Origin: an uncultured Clostridia bacterium
Lineage (GTDB): Bacteria; Bacillota; Clostridia; UBA1381
Direction of reading: 5' to 3'
Length of the DNA stretch: 64,000 bases
Assembly: GCA_934444735.1 (NCBI GenBank)
Contig: CAKSDE010000013.1
Coordinates: forward strand, 18,367 to 82,366
Numbering within the stretch: position 1 is the first letter of the stretch; the number at the start of each line of letters is the position of its first letter. Below the pieces are notes generated by a model. It searched no databases. It was not told where the DNA came from and saw nothing but the letters and a program-made list of their open reading frames with translations. The translations under genes and the position numbers were made by a program. Of this stretch, positions 1 to 8,854 are shown one piece after another.

Positions 1-1110
1 AAAATTATCCCGTGTATCGTCGTTTATCGGACCGATATCGGGAACCTTATCGCAATTATTCGGTCGTTTCAGCAATGCGTATTTTCCGTTTTTTAAATCT
101 ACCAAAACGGTCATAACGTAAACATGACTGATTGCCTGTATAATTTCATACTGTTTTTCGACCTCGCGGCTGTGGTTGTTTTCCGTGCGTATATGCAGAG
201 TTATTATAAAAAAAACAAACAAAAAATAAATGCAAATTACAACAAGTATGGTAACTCCGCAGGGGACGAAAATGGTTTCAGCCGGATAAAAAGCGTAAAT
301 ATCGTAATTGCGGTATCTTGCGCTGCCGCCGTAATAAAGCTGTCTGCCGCTGCGAAAACGGATAAAATTCGTTCCTTTTTGGACTGTATCTATGCAGGAA
401 AGCTCCGCAACATCGGATTTTTTCGAACAGCTGTCCTTGGTGTTGGAAGCGATGATTGCATCACCCTCCGTGATAAACAGGGAACCCCGTAAATTGGTTT
501 CGTTTGCAGCCAAAAGGTTTCTGACAGAAGAACGGTGAAAACCCAGTGACTCATCATTCTGCCGGAGTACACAAAAAACAAGCCCTTTTTTATCTTGCCT
601 TGCCGCAGCGGCAATATCATATGTTACGCCGTCTTTTTTAATTCTTGACGCATAAATTTTTTTCGGCATATCAAGTATAGCGGAAACGGCAGACAATTCG
701 ATTTCATCTTTCCAGTCGTCATAACGCATCGCAATCGGGGAATATACCAAATCAGGTTTCAGATTGCCGTCCAATAACAAAACACAATCAAGTCTTTGGC
801 TGTTGCAATACTGTTGCAAAAAATCGTTTCTTACGTTTTCCGCAAGCAGCGTAAGATCCGTACCGATACCTTCCGCCTGTTCTGTCAGCCGCACAAGACT
901 TTTTGTTTCGTCCGTGGCGAGAAAATCGCTGTAATCACCGCACTGCTTTTTAAGATCGCCTATGTTTCGTTCCATTGTGTCGTGCGCCGCGTTCAGACTG
1001 TATGGAATGCCGAAGCAAAGCGCTCCCGCAAAAAGAGCAATACCGACGAGAATGAGCAGCGTTACAAAAAAACGATTTTGCTTTACAAATATAAACGGAT
1101 TATTTTTCAC
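1..1110 (-). CDS. Membrane sensor protein, truncated by window edge
   Basis: The reading frame stays open from a GTG at 1108-1110 to base 1, so only about 370 N-terminal residues are visible. GGAGG lies 8 bases before the GTG. A membrane segment near residues 14-34 is followed by about 260 residues predicted outside the cell, a second membrane segment near residues 295-318, and the start of a cytoplasmic domain with the pattern 'VLVDLKNGKYALLKR'. A similar pattern ('DFSTGTYTTIF') occurs at the N-terminus of the GGDEF protein encoded at 2458-4437. This layout is that of a sensor kinase or sensor cyclase; the catalytic part is outside the window, so the output type is unknown. The start overlaps the last 11 bases of the upstream binding-protein gene, suggesting translational coupling and a shared signal. 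Confidence 0.75.
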   Translation of the reverse strand, partial: MKNNPFIFVKQNRFFVTLLILVGIALFAGALCFGIPYSLNAAHDTMERNIGDLKKQCGDYSDFLATDETKSLVRLTEQAEGIGTDLTLLAENVRNDFLQQYCNSQRLDCVLLLDGNLKPDLVYSPIAMRYDDWKDEIELSAVSAILDMPKKIYASRIKKDGVTYDIAAAARQDKKGLVFCVLRQNDESLGFHRSSVRNLLAANETNLRGSLFITEGDAIIASNTKDSCSKKSDVAELSCIDTVQKGTNFIRFRSGRQLYYGGSARYRNYDIYAFYPAETIFVPCGVTILVVICIYFLFVFFIITLHIRTENNHSREVEKQYEIIQAISHVYVMTVLVDLKNGKYALLKRPNNCDKVPDIGPINDDTRDNF

Positions 1111-1912
1111 TGTTCAAACCTCCATTGAGAGCATAGTCTGCGTCTATATCGTATTTTTCGATAATGCTCCTGATCGTTCCGTCGCGACGCATTTCATCTA
1201 AAACGGCAGACAGTTCTTCGACTGTTTTGTTATCGGCGTCCTTTTTGAAAGCCACTCCGAGCTCCGAGGCAAGCAGAACGCCGTCGATAATGCGAAAATC
1301 GCCGTTTATGTTCTTCATATAATCGCGGAAAGCCGTTTCGTGTCCCGCTGCCGCGTCAACATATCCTTTTTTCAGTGCGGCAAATACATTGGTCATGCTC
1401 GGAAAACTGTACACCTTATTTACGCAGACACCGTCAACCGAGTCCGTTAAGAAAAGCTTTTCCGGCTTTGAGTCATTCTGAACGGCAATGTTTTTTCCGT
1501 TCAGATCCGCAAAAGTATGTATGCCGCTTGAGGAATTGACCACAACGACCTGTCGGCTGTGCAGATACGGTCCCGCCCAGGTATAATCGTTCTCTCTGCC
1601 GTTCATGGAAAAGCTTCCCCAAAGGCAGTCAACCAAGCCGTCATCTAAAAACGAGTCCTTGTTCTGCCAGGTGATTTGCTTAAACTTGGGCTTTATTTTA
1701 AGTCTTTTGCATGCTTCCGTTGCAATTTCAACATCGATTCCGGCGAAATTGCCGTTATCATCCACATAAAAGTAAGGCGAATAGATGTCGCTGCCAATTG
1801 TAAGTGACGGCAGCTCCGAATTATCGCTTTCCTTATTTTCTGCACAGCCGGAAAAAAGAAAAATGACTGATATAAGTAAAAATACGGTGAAATTTTTGAG
1901 CTTTATATTCAT
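1100..1912 (-). CDS. Extracellular solute-binding lipoprotein (family 3-like)
   Basis: This 270-residue protein starts with a lipoprotein signal ending in the lipobox LFSGC (Cys22). The mature part has the family 3 amino-acid-binding fold pattern, with 'YFYVDDNGNFAGIDVEI' near residue 47 and a closing 'GTIRSIIEKYDI' at the C-terminus. AAGGAG lies before the ATG. No ABC permease or ATPase gene follows. Instead the next gene is a membrane sensor overlapping by 11 bases, so the protein probably presents a ligand to that sensor rather than feeding a transporter; this role is inference. The ligand cannot be told from the sequence. Confidence 0.85.
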   Translation of the reverse strand: MNIKLKNFTVFLLISVIFLFSGCAENKESDNSELPSLTIGSDIYSPYFYVDDNGNFAGIDVEIATEACKRLKIKPKFKQITWQNKDSFLDDGLVDCLWGSFSMNGRENDYTWAGPYLHSRQVVVVNSSSGIHTFADLNGKNIAVQNDSKPEKLFLTDSVDGVCVNKVYSFPSMTNVFAALKKGYVDAAAGHETAFRDYMKNINGDFRIIDGVLLASELGVAFKKDADNKTVEELSAVLDEMRRDGTIRSIIEKYDIDADYALNGGLNSEK

Positions 1913-1951
1913 ATGCGCTCTCCTTTCCTCACAGAGCTTATTTTAATATAA

Positions 1952-1957
1952 TTATAT
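1952..1957 (-). promoter_or_regulatory. Possible -10 element of the binding-protein/sensor unit
   Basis: Minus-strand TATAAT lies in an AT-rich stretch upstream of the lipoprotein gene (approximate position). No good -35 hexamer sits 17 bases upstream (GTGATT is the best), so this is a weak call. Confidence 0.3.
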
Positions 1958-2021
1958 ATAAATAATATTATACCGCAAAACTGAGTGAAAATCACCCACG
2001 AAAAACAAGAGATAAAACGTT

Positions 2022-2076
2022 TTTTGGCATATATAAGGATCAAAGACAGTTTTCCGTCTTTGATCCTTATGTATGC
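2022..2076. repeat. Long perfect hairpin between HPt and binding-protein genes
   Basis: An inverted repeat with arms containing AAGGATCAAAGAC and GTCTTTGATCCTT, extended by GGCAT/ATGCC, surrounds a short loop. It is flanked by T6 on the plus side and only by A-rich sequence in the minus direction, so it is a better terminator for plus-strand than for minus-strand transcription, although both neighbouring genes are on the minus strand. It may stabilise the 3' end of the HPt transcript. Confidence 0.6.
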
Positions 2077-2089
2077 CGTTTTTTGAAAT

Positions 2090-2443
2090 TTAAGAAAGCA
2101 GAGCCGCCGATTGAACGATTTTATTATATTCCTGTTCCAGACCGGCAAACTCAGCCTTTGCGGGCTCTGTTTCTTTGCGGCGCAGCATCTCGGTAACGGC
2201 GGAGGATTTTTCAAAGAGCCTGTCAAAACCAAGATTGGAGCAGATGCCTTTTAGGGTATGAGCTGCATAAAAAGCGTTTTCGGCGTCGTCTTTTTCCAAT
2301 GCAGCCTTTAGTGTGCGGAAGCTTTCATCCGACAAAAATTTCAGTACAAACTGCGTTACCATGGCACTATTGTTCCCAAACCGTTTTGCAACGCTTTGAA
2401 AGTCACAACCGATTGCCTTGTAAAATTCTTCTGTTTTATCCAT
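2090..2443 (-). CDS. HPt (histidine phosphotransfer) domain protein
   Basis: A stand-alone HPt domain of 117 residues. The phosphorylatable histidine is His62 in 'AAHTLKGICSNLG', the classic HPt motif. AAAGGAG lies 6 bases before the ATG, and the gene starts 14 bases after the stop of the upstream GGDEF-REC-HD-GYP gene, so the two are almost certainly cotranscribed. In phosphorelays HPt proteins shuttle phosphate between a hybrid kinase and a receiver; the natural receiver here is the REC domain of the upstream gene product, and the donor may be the sensor encoded at the window edge (inference). Confidence 0.92.
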   Translation of the reverse strand: MDKTEEFYKAIGCDFQSVAKRFGNNSAMVTQFVLKFLSDESFRTLKAALEKDDAENAFYAAHTLKGICSNLGFDRLFEKSSAVTEMLRRKETEPAKAEFAGLEQEYNKIVQSAALLS

Positions 2444-2457
2444 GATAACTCTCCTTT

Positions 2458-4437
2458 TTATCCGTAAATATCAAGCGTGAGTTTTTCTTTTACATCATTC
2501 AGACACTCTATTAAAAGCGGGTTGAAGCAGCCGCAGTCCCCACAAGAAATCATTTTCAGCGCAGTTTCACCGGGAATAGCCTTTTTATAGCTGCGGTCAT
2601 TCACCAGAGCGTCATACACATCGGCAATGCCGACCACTTGTGCGGCAATGGGAATATCATCTCCGCAAAGACCGTCGGGATAGCCCTTTCCATCGTAACG
2701 TTCATGATGGTAACGGCAAATTTGGATGGCAATCTTCAGCGAAGGTTCATTCTGAAAGGATGCGAGTTCTCCCCGACGAAGTATTTTCTCGCCCAAAATT
2801 GCGTGTTCTTTCATTATTTCGTATTCCTTTGCGGTAAGCTTGCCGGGTTTATTTAAAATTACGGGATCGATCAGCACTTTACCGATGTCGTGCAGCGAGG
2901 ACGCAACCGAAATGTTGCGGCAGTCCTGATGCGAAAGACAATATTTATCTGTTTTTAAATTCAACCGTTCCAAAAGCATCATTGTAATCTTTCGTAAATT
3001 CTGAATATGCGCAATGCTTTCGCTGTTAATGCAGCCGACAACATTGCTGAGAATATCAATCATAATCCGGTTGCTTTTTTCACGGCTGTTGATCTGCTCG
3101 GTGAGCATGGAAAGCATTCTTCGCTGTTTTGCGTAAAGAAGCGCGATATTCTGAATCCGACGTTTCACCACATTTGCGTCAAACGGACGGTGAATATAAT
3201 CCGAAACACCCATATTAAACGCCTTTTTGAGATTTTCTTCGGAATCGTCGGCAGTGATCATAATTACCGGTATATCTTCAAGATAGCCTTTCTCCTTCAT
3301 CTGCGAAAGAACCTCCAAACCATCCATTTCCGGCATAATAATATCCAATAAAACAGCCGAGATTTTTGTACCGTATTCGTCGAGTATCCGGAGACATTGT
3401 CTGCCGCTGCTTGCCTCTGCCAGGGCATAAGTGCCGATCAGCATTTCTTTTAACAGTTCGCGGTTGAACTCGGAGTCATCCACAATCAGTACAAGCTGTT
3501 TTTTCATATTTTCTTCTGTAATTTCCGTGGGAATCTTGGCAAGCCGTCGTTCCGTCATCACTTCATTTTTGTGATTTTTGGCAAGGTACATGATACGGTC
3601 CGCGCGATATACCGCGCTCTCCAAAACTCCGCCGTTTTCAATTACTCCGCCAATGCTTACGGAAAGCTGCATATTGCCCGACTTCCTGTAACGGACGGAA
3701 TTTATTGCGGTTCGTATTCTTTCCAGGGTATTTTCAAAGTTGTCGGCGGAAGCGTCGGGCATAATAATTAAAAATTCATCGCCGCCGTAACGGATCAGCA
3801 TATCGTTTTTCGAAAGGTTCTCCCTGATAATTCTTGTGGTTTCCGAAAGGGCAAGATCTCCCGTATCATGACCGTATGTATCGTTGCAGAACTTAAAATC
3901 GTCAATATCTACGATGGCAACACCGCCGTTCATCCGGAGGTTTTTGAGATTTGTTTCGTAATAGTCGCGGTTGTAAGCACCTGTCATATTGTCATGTCCG
4001 AACCCGTCTTTCACCTGCCGTATTGTTTTGTGATAGTAATCGGCAATACGGCTGAAATTAATGATTGAAAGTATAGCCACCTCCGGATTTTCGGAGAAAG
4101 TAAAAACGAGTTCCTTATATCCTTCCTGCTCTTTGCCGGGGATTTTTCCGCCGTAAACACGATATTTTTCGTCGGTTGATAAAGCCAGCTTTATATTTTC
4201 AAGACTTAACGCCCGCTCCAACTCGTCTTTTCGTCCGGAGGCCGAGTAATTTCCCACAAAACGGTCGGCAAACACATTCCAGCTTTGTTCTCCGCACGGT
4301 AATGTTTGCGTTGCTGCGGTAAAAATCGTTGTATATGTACCCGTACTGAAATCAATTTCCAAAACCGATTCTATAACGTTTTTTGCGGAGTCACAAAGTA
4401 TTTTTTGAATATGGTTCTCCATGTCTTGATTCGCCAC
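2458..4437 (-). CDS. GGDEF - receiver - HD-GYP protein (cyclic-di-GMP turnover)
   Basis: A 659-residue protein with four parts: an N-terminal PAS-like sensor region (about 20-140), a GGDEF diguanylate cyclase domain with intact GGDEF at 218-222, a receiver domain with phospho-acceptor Asp365 in 'LLDIIMPEMDG', and an HD-GYP phosphodiesterase domain with His-Asp at 516-517 and GYP at 585-587. Synthesis and breakdown modules for cyclic-di-GMP thus flank a phosphorylation switch. The RxxD inhibitory site that usually lies five residues before GGDEF has Ser in place of Arg. The start used is a GTG at 4435-4437 with a poor ribosome site; an in-frame ATG at residue 6 is an alternative. A TTGACT/17/TATACT promoter lies 25-55 bases upstream, and the HPt gene follows. 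Confidence 0.93.
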   Translation of the reverse strand: MANQDMENHIQKILCDSAKNVIESVLEIDFSTGTYTTIFTAATQTLPCGEQSWNVFADRFVGNYSASGRKDELERALSLENIKLALSTDEKYRVYGGKIPGKEQEGYKELVFTFSENPEVAILSIINFSRIADYYHKTIRQVKDGFGHDNMTGAYNRDYYETNLKNLRMNGGVAIVDIDDFKFCNDTYGHDTGDLALSETTRIIRENLSKNDMLIRYGGDEFLIIMPDASADNFENTLERIRTAINSVRYRKSGNMQLSVSIGGVIENGGVLESAVYRADRIMYLAKNHKNEVMTERRLAKIPTEITEENMKKQLVLIVDDSEFNRELLKEMLIGTYALAEASSGRQCLRILDEYGTKISAVLLDIIMPEMDGLEVLSQMKEKGYLEDIPVIMITADDSEENLKKAFNMGVSDYIHRPFDANVVKRRIQNIALLYAKQRRMLSMLTEQINSREKSNRIMIDILSNVVGCINSESIAHIQNLRKITMMLLERLNLKTDKYCLSHQDCRNISVASSLHDIGKVLIDPVILNKPGKLTAKEYEIMKEHAILGEKILRRGELASFQNEPSLKIAIQICRYHHERYDGKGYPDGLCGDDIPIAAQVVGIADVYDALVNDRSYKKAIPGETALKMISCGDCGCFNPLLIECLNDVKEKLTLDIYG

Positions 4438-4461
4438 GCTTTCATATTGATTTCCAAGTAT

Positions 4462-4490
4462 AGTATATCACGAAATTTGGAAAAAGTCAA
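4462..4490 (-). promoter_or_regulatory. Promoter of the GGDEF/HPt operon
   Basis: Minus-strand TTGACT (4485-4490), a 17-base spacer and TATACT (4462-4467) form a near-consensus housekeeping promoter upstream of the GGDEF-REC-HD-GYP gene. Confidence 0.7.
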
Positions 4491-4665
4491 AAGATTTTTT
4501 GGGGAAAATGTGCTGATAAATCGGCACAAAATTGCACAGCTATGCCAATGACAAGAAAAATATTATGTGCTATAATTTAATGCATCCGAAACAAGCATAA
4601 AAAGTATATTATAAATTGTCAAACACCATTGAAACGGAAAAGTTAAAAATGCACAAGGTAATGGA

Positions 4666-5018
4666 TTGTATATACTTGAAAAGTGTGAGAATAAAGTGAA
4701 TAAAAAAATTATTACAAATGAACTAATCAATAACTTCAAATTTTATCTTTACGAGGAAGAACGGAGCGGCAACACAATAGAAAAATATATGCGTGATATT
4801 CAATTTTCCGTGAGTGGTTACAAGGCAGAAACATTGATAAATCGGTTGTTATCGAATACAAAAAAGAGCTGTGCAAAAGATATGCGGAGGAAAGCGAAAT
4901 CAAGTGCTTAAAATGTATAAACGAGCTTTTGGATGAATTTGTTGAAAATAATTTGCATCTTTGGTTTGATGAGAATTATGTGGCAGATTTGAAGAAAAAA
5001 GCCGGAGAAATTATGTGA
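4666..5018 (+). pseudogene. Decayed tyrosine recombinase (N-terminal domain remnant)
   Basis: The first frame carries the typical N-terminal SAM-like start of a phage integrase or XerC/D-type recombinase ('LINNFKFYLYEEERSGNTI'). After codon GYKAET the homology continues in another frame from 4836 ('DKSVVIEYKKELCKRYAEES'), which is how the second helix pair of this domain normally reads. The tail to the TGA at 5016-5018 no longer resembles a recombinase, and no catalytic R-H-R-Y part exists. It is a frameshifted and internally deleted relic of a mobile element. The remaining sequence to 5263 has a promoter-like TTGTCT/17/TACAAT near 5214-5242 but no gene I can support. Confidence 0.7.
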
Positions 5019-5263
5019 GGTGAGTAGGTGTTTTTTCGGTCGGTGGCAATAGTATATTGGGTAAATATTTAAAACGGAATTGCTGATTATCTATACTTCA
5101 ATTAAAGCAGCGTTAGAAGTACCCTTGACAAAAACATGGCAAAATCAAGGGTTTCCAAACAGTCGATAAACGGTATTAACAGTTGTGTAAAGCGGAAAAC
5201 TCTATCTATATCATTGTCTTATCGTCGCTTTTGTGGTACAATTAACATGTTGAAAAATTGAAA

Positions 5264-6115
5264 TCACAGAATATTCTTGCGCGATTTGCGAAACGCCGAC
5301 GGCGAAACACCGACTTTTTGTGAGAAGGCATTACAGAAGTGATACGCACTTGAAAATCCGCACAGATTGGCAATCTCGGCATTGCCGAAGTCGGTGTTCA
5401 GAAGATAATCCTTTGCCTTTTGCAGGCGGACATTTAAAATATAGCGGTGCAGAGTCATGCCGGTGGCGCTTTTCATCAGGCGGTTTAAGTGATATACATG
5501 ATAGCCTGCGATTGCGGAAAGCTCCGCGTTTGATATGTCGTTTCCATAGTATTGCTCGATATAGCGCACAACCTTTTCGATTTTCTGCGAATTTTCGGGG
5601 ACATTTACAAGATTTGCACGCACCGCTTCGCAGATGATCTCTTTTAGAAGTGCCGAGCACAGAGAATCATATCCGAGTTTCTTTTTTGCAAATTCGTACG
5701 TGATTATATTTATTTTCGGCTCAATATGCTGCATATTGCAGAGTATCATCGGTGAATTAAGGACATCAAAATCGGAAAAGCATATTTCCTCAATCAGATT
5801 TTTCTTGTTAAAATCTTTTTGAAAAACGGGAGATATGCTTTCTTTTTTTGTGCTGTGATTTTGCGTAAAATCAAAATTCAGCGCGGTTATAACACTGTTT
5901 TTCTTAGTTAAGAATTTGTACGGCGTGCCGCTCTGCCAAAGCATCAGACACCCCGGCAAAAGCTCATAGACTCTATTTTTGATATTAAGCTCGCATTTTC
6001 CGCTGTGAAAATAGAAGAGTCTTGAATCGTATGATACACTGTAATCCGAGGGATCGGAAAATGCCGATTGCATTGCGGCATAGCGTATAAATGGATTTAT
6101 GCTTGAAAGATTCAT
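5264..6115 (-). CDS. AraC-family transcriptional regulator
   Basis: The protein has an N-terminal cupin-like sensing part and a C-terminal pair of helix-turn-helix motifs of the AraC/XylS type ('YVGNDISNAELSAIAGYH'-like first helix region, then 'NAEIANLCGFSSAYHFCNAF' and 'GVSPSAFRKSR'). I chose the internal ATG at 6113-6115 because AGAGG precedes it at good spacing; the longer reading frame begins in sequence with no ribosome site. It is divergent from the ygjV-like gene and the glycosidase gene, so it probably controls their expression in answer to a sugar (inference). Confidence 0.9.
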   Translation of the reverse strand: MNLSSINPFIRYAAMQSAFSDPSDYSVSYDSRLFYFHSGKCELNIKNRVYELLPGCLMLWQSGTPYKFLTKKNSVITALNFDFTQNHSTKKESISPVFQKDFNKKNLIEEICFSDFDVLNSPMILCNMQHIEPKINIITYEFAKKKLGYDSLCSALLKEIICEAVRANLVNVPENSQKIEKVVRYIEQYYGNDISNAELSAIAGYHVYHLNRLMKSATGMTLHRYILNVRLQKAKDYLLNTDFGNAEIANLCGFSSAYHFCNAFSQKVGVSPSAFRKSRKNIL

Positions 6116-6230
6116 ATTATTTTCCTCTTTATGTTTGTTTTTTGTATTTTTATGTTTGTTTGCTGCATTTATTATATACCCTTTTTGTGATAAAATCAAG
6201 AGTGTAAAAAAATACGGAAAGAGAGATATT

Positions 6231-6737
6231 ATGCAAAATGTGGGACAAATAGTTGGATTTGCGGCAATGGCGGTATCGATGCTTATATATTTGCAGCGAA
6301 AAAGAAAGAATATTCTGATTCTGAAATTGTCAAGCGACGTGCTTTGGGCGCTGCATCATTTGATGATACTGAGCTATACCGCGGCATTGACAACGGCAAT
6401 TGCAATGTTTCGTGAGATTGTGTTTTATAATTATGATAAAAAGTGGGCGAAAAGCAGATGGTGGAGCGTGGGATTTTCGCTTGTGTTTGTCATGGCGGCG
6501 CTTTTTACATGGAAAGACGCCTTCAGCATAATTCCTGCAATAGGCACTGTTCTGACTACTGTTGCATTCGGGAACAAAAGAATAGGTGTAACAAGGCTGT
6601 TTGCGGCGATGGCATCAATCGGTATGCTCTTTTACGGACTGCATTATCATTCCTTTGCAACCGTCATAAACGAATGTCTTACGCAAATATCGATCGTTGC
6701 AGGAATTGTCATCGGGCGCTATATAAAGAAAAAATAG
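6231..6737 (+). CDS. YgjV-family inner membrane protein
   Basis: A small polytopic membrane protein of 168 residues with about five hydrophobic segments. Sequence and length fit the YgjV/Imp-YgjV family, whose role is unknown. The ATG at 6231 has GAAAGAGAG before it. It is followed after 16 bases by the glycosidase gene, so both form one operon divergent from the AraC regulator. Confidence 0.75.
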   Translation: MQNVGQIVGFAAMAVSMLIYLQRKRKNILILKLSSDVLWALHHLMILSYTAALTTAIAMFREIVFYNYDKKWAKSRWWSVGFSLVFVMAALFTWKDAFSIIPAIGTVLTTVAFGNKRIGVTRLFAAMASIGMLFYGLHYHSFATVINECLTQISIVAGIVIGRYIKKK

Positions 6738-6753
6738 ATTTCGGAGGTTTAAA

Positions 6754-8391
6754 ATGATTTCAGATAATAACGGTAAGGAATATAAAGCTAAGATTGAGAA
6801 AAACGGGAGTATAACGAGGATAAGCATAGATAAGGAAACAGTCGGTTCGGGCGCGGAATATATCGAGATATTCGAGGATAAGCTCTCGGCAAAGACAGGC
6901 GAGGACGGATATTATGTTATTGCCGATGTAAATAAGGCAGGGAGCTTTTTGGTGCGGTTTTCGCAAAAACGCGATGATGAGATTGTCGTTCGACAGAATA
7001 TAATGCCGATTGTCGGGATAAAAAAGCAGGATTTTTGTGCGCTTATTATCGCGGTCGGCATGAAGAATTGCTTTTTCGTGCGCACGGGAGTGAAAAACGG
7101 TGAGTATAGGCTGGCGTTTAGGATTCAGCTTGACAAAAATGCGCCCTATGAGGATATTTCGTTCGAGATTCATGAACTCCCGACCTCGGCGGACTATAAC
7201 GATATGGCGAGAATTTACCGCGAATATCAGCTTGGGCGCGGTGCGTGCAGAACTATAAAGGAAAGAGCGAATGAGACGCTCGATTATGCAGCGGAGGCGG
7301 TGGAAATACGTATACGCATGGGGTGGAAGCCGGCGCCGCCGAAGATTGAGGAGCAAACAATAGAAAACGAGCCGCCGATGCACGTTGCCTGCACCTTTGA
7401 GCGTGTGAAGGATATTGTTGATGAGCTGAAAAAACAGGGCGTGGAAAAGGCGGAGCTGTGTCTTATCGGTTGGAATAAAAGCGGACATGACGGGCGCTGG
7501 CCGCAGATCTTTCCTGTTGAAGAAAAGCTCGGGGGCGAGAAAAAGCTGCGCGAGCTGATAGATTATGCGCAGAAAAACGGCTATAAAATAGTCTGCCACA
7601 CAAACAGCACCGATTGGTATAATATAGCCGAGGGATTCCCGAAAGATATGGTTGTTAAAAAAGCCGACGGGAGCTATTCGACGTACGGTGCGTGGAGCGG
7701 CGGCAGAATGTATGATTTGTGCCCGAAAAAAGCATATGAGATAGCAAAAGAGGAACTGCCGAAGGTGGCGGATTTGGGATTTTCGGGACTGCACTATATC
7801 GATGTTATGACGGTCGGCTCGCTGAGACGGTGCTATGATGAGAATCACCCTGTAACCGAAAAGGAAACGGAGGAGCTTTATCGGAATATCGGTGAACTGT
7901 CGCATAAGCTGTTCGGCGGATTTGCCTCGGAGGGTGCGTATGATTTCGGTGCGCCTTATCTGGATTATGCGCTTTATGTCACCTTTGACGGAGAGCCGGG
8001 AGCGTTTTTTGATGAGGAAATACCGTTATGGGAGCTTGTGTATCACGGAATAATTTTATATAATCCGTCAACGCTGACGGTGAATTATCCGATAAAGAGT
8101 AAAAAGAGCCGCAATAAATTCAAGGCATTCGGCGGCAGACCGAGTTTCTATTTCTATTCGCATTTCATGGTCGGCAGTGAAATCAGCGACTGGCTCGGCA
8201 GCGAGGATCTTATGTGCGATACCGATGAGCAGCTTGTGTACAGTGTGTCCAAGATAAAAGAGGCATATGATGAATTTAAGAAAATGGCAAAAATACAGCG
8301 TGAGTTTATGGTTTCTTATAAAAAGACGGGCGAAAACCAATATACTACCGAATATGCCGACGGGAGCAAGGTTATCTCGGAGGGAATATAA
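6754..8391 (+). CDS. Putative TIM-barrel glycoside hydrolase (DUF5696/GH101-like)
   Basis: A 545-residue cytoplasmic protein without signal peptide. Residues up to about 200 look like a beta-sandwich domain; the rest looks like a TIM barrel with strand-end acidic residues at 'GLHYIDVMT' (candidate nucleophile Asp) and 'GFASEGAYDF' (candidate acid/base Glu). The pattern is reminiscent of DUF5696/GH101-type barrels, but I could not confirm the family, so the substrate is unknown. CGGAGG precedes the ATG. The gene ends at a strong bidirectional terminator. Its neighbourhood (AraC regulator) supports a role in carbohydrate use. Confidence 0.55.
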   Translation: MISDNNGKEYKAKIEKNGSITRISIDKETVGSGAEYIEIFEDKLSAKTGEDGYYVIADVNKAGSFLVRFSQKRDDEIVVRQNIMPIVGIKKQDFCALIIAVGMKNCFFVRTGVKNGEYRLAFRIQLDKNAPYEDISFEIHELPTSADYNDMARIYREYQLGRGACRTIKERANETLDYAAEAVEIRIRMGWKPAPPKIEEQTIENEPPMHVACTFERVKDIVDELKKQGVEKAELCLIGWNKSGHDGRWPQIFPVEEKLGGEKKLRELIDYAQKNGYKIVCHTNSTDWYNIAEGFPKDMVVKKADGSYSTYGAWSGGRMYDLCPKKAYEIAKEELPKVADLGFSGLHYIDVMTVGSLRRCYDENHPVTEKETEELYRNIGELSHKLFGGFASEGAYDFGAPYLDYALYVTFDGEPGAFFDEEIPLWELVYHGIILYNPSTLTVNYPIKSKKSRNKFKAFGGRPSFYFYSHFMVGSEISDWLGSEDLMCDTDEQLVYSVSKIKEAYDEFKKMAKIQREFMVSYKKTGENQYTTEYADGSKVISEGI

Positions 8392-8425
8392 ATAAATGAG
8401 GGGCGGTTTTCGCCCCTCATTTATT
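8391..8425. terminator. Bidirectional terminator between glycosidase and XRE genes
   Basis: AATAAATGAGGGGCG and CGCCCCTCATTTATT pair around a four-base loop. The two genes converge on it. Confidence 0.88.
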
Positions 8426-8442
8426 GTATTCTGCGCTACATT

Positions 8443-8751
8443 CTACTCATCAATGTTTCTTTCGTAAAATGCCTCCACTATATTCAATATAGCGGAGATT
8501 TCGCGCTCGGACAGTCCGTCGGTTCTTATGGTAATACAATCATCAAGCCCCAGCAGATAGTCGGTTGTGACGTGAAAAATTTTTGAAAGCTCGACAATAA
8601 ACGGTGTTGACGGCGCCGATAGCCCCATTTCCCATGCGTTTATACTTGCGCGGGTAAGCGATAGCTTTCTTGCCAGTTCAGACTGTGTATATCCGTAGTT
8701 GTTTCGTAATAATTTTATTTTCTCCGGAAAATTATGCATATTATTTTTCAT
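8443..8751 (-). CDS. XRE-family transcriptional regulator
   Basis: A 102-residue DNA-binding protein with a typical HTH_3 domain at residues 5-60 ('YTQSELARKLSLTRASIN', 'LSAPSTPFIVELSKIF', 'TTDYLLGLDD'). I chose the ATG at 8749-8751 because GAGGTGATCAT precedes it; the upstream in-frame extension runs through the operator region. Two 16-bp inverted repeats of form TTATCA-N4-TGATA lie just upstream, so autoregulation is likely. Confidence 0.88.
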   Translation of the reverse strand: MKNNMHNFPEKIKLLRNNYGYTQSELARKLSLTRASINAWEMGLSAPSTPFIVELSKIFHVTTDYLLGLDDCITIRTDGLSEREISAILNIVEAFYERNIDE

Positions 8752-8777
8752 ATGATCACCTCTTCCTATAGAATATA

Positions 8778-8813
8778 TTATCACGAATGATATTTCATTA
8801 TCACAAATGATAA
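8778..8813. promoter_or_regulatory. Paired inverted-repeat operators upstream of the XRE gene
   Basis: Two sites, 8778-8793 (TTATCACGAATGATAT) and 8798-8813 (TTATCACAAATGATAA), have centres 20 bp apart, two helical turns. They fit dimeric XRE repressor sites and lie between the XRE gene and a plus-strand promoter. Confidence 0.75.
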
Positions 8814-8819
8814 AAATAC

Positions 8820-8848
8820 TTGACAAAAATATTGAGATGTGATAAAAT
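8820..8848 (+). promoter_or_regulatory. Plus-strand promoter driving a short transcript
   Basis: TTGACA (8820-8825), 17 bases, TAAAAT (8843-8848). The only thing downstream before the terminator at 8917-8950 is about 100 bases without a convincing ORF, suggesting a small RNA. Confidence 0.65.
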
Positions 8849-8854
8849 AGTCAA

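Noticed and set aside
6760..7905. 381-codon minus-strand ORF opposite the glycosidase gene
   Set aside because: It lies antisense to a gene with a good start, operon context and protein-like composition; its own product is rich in Arg, His and Ile and has no domain.
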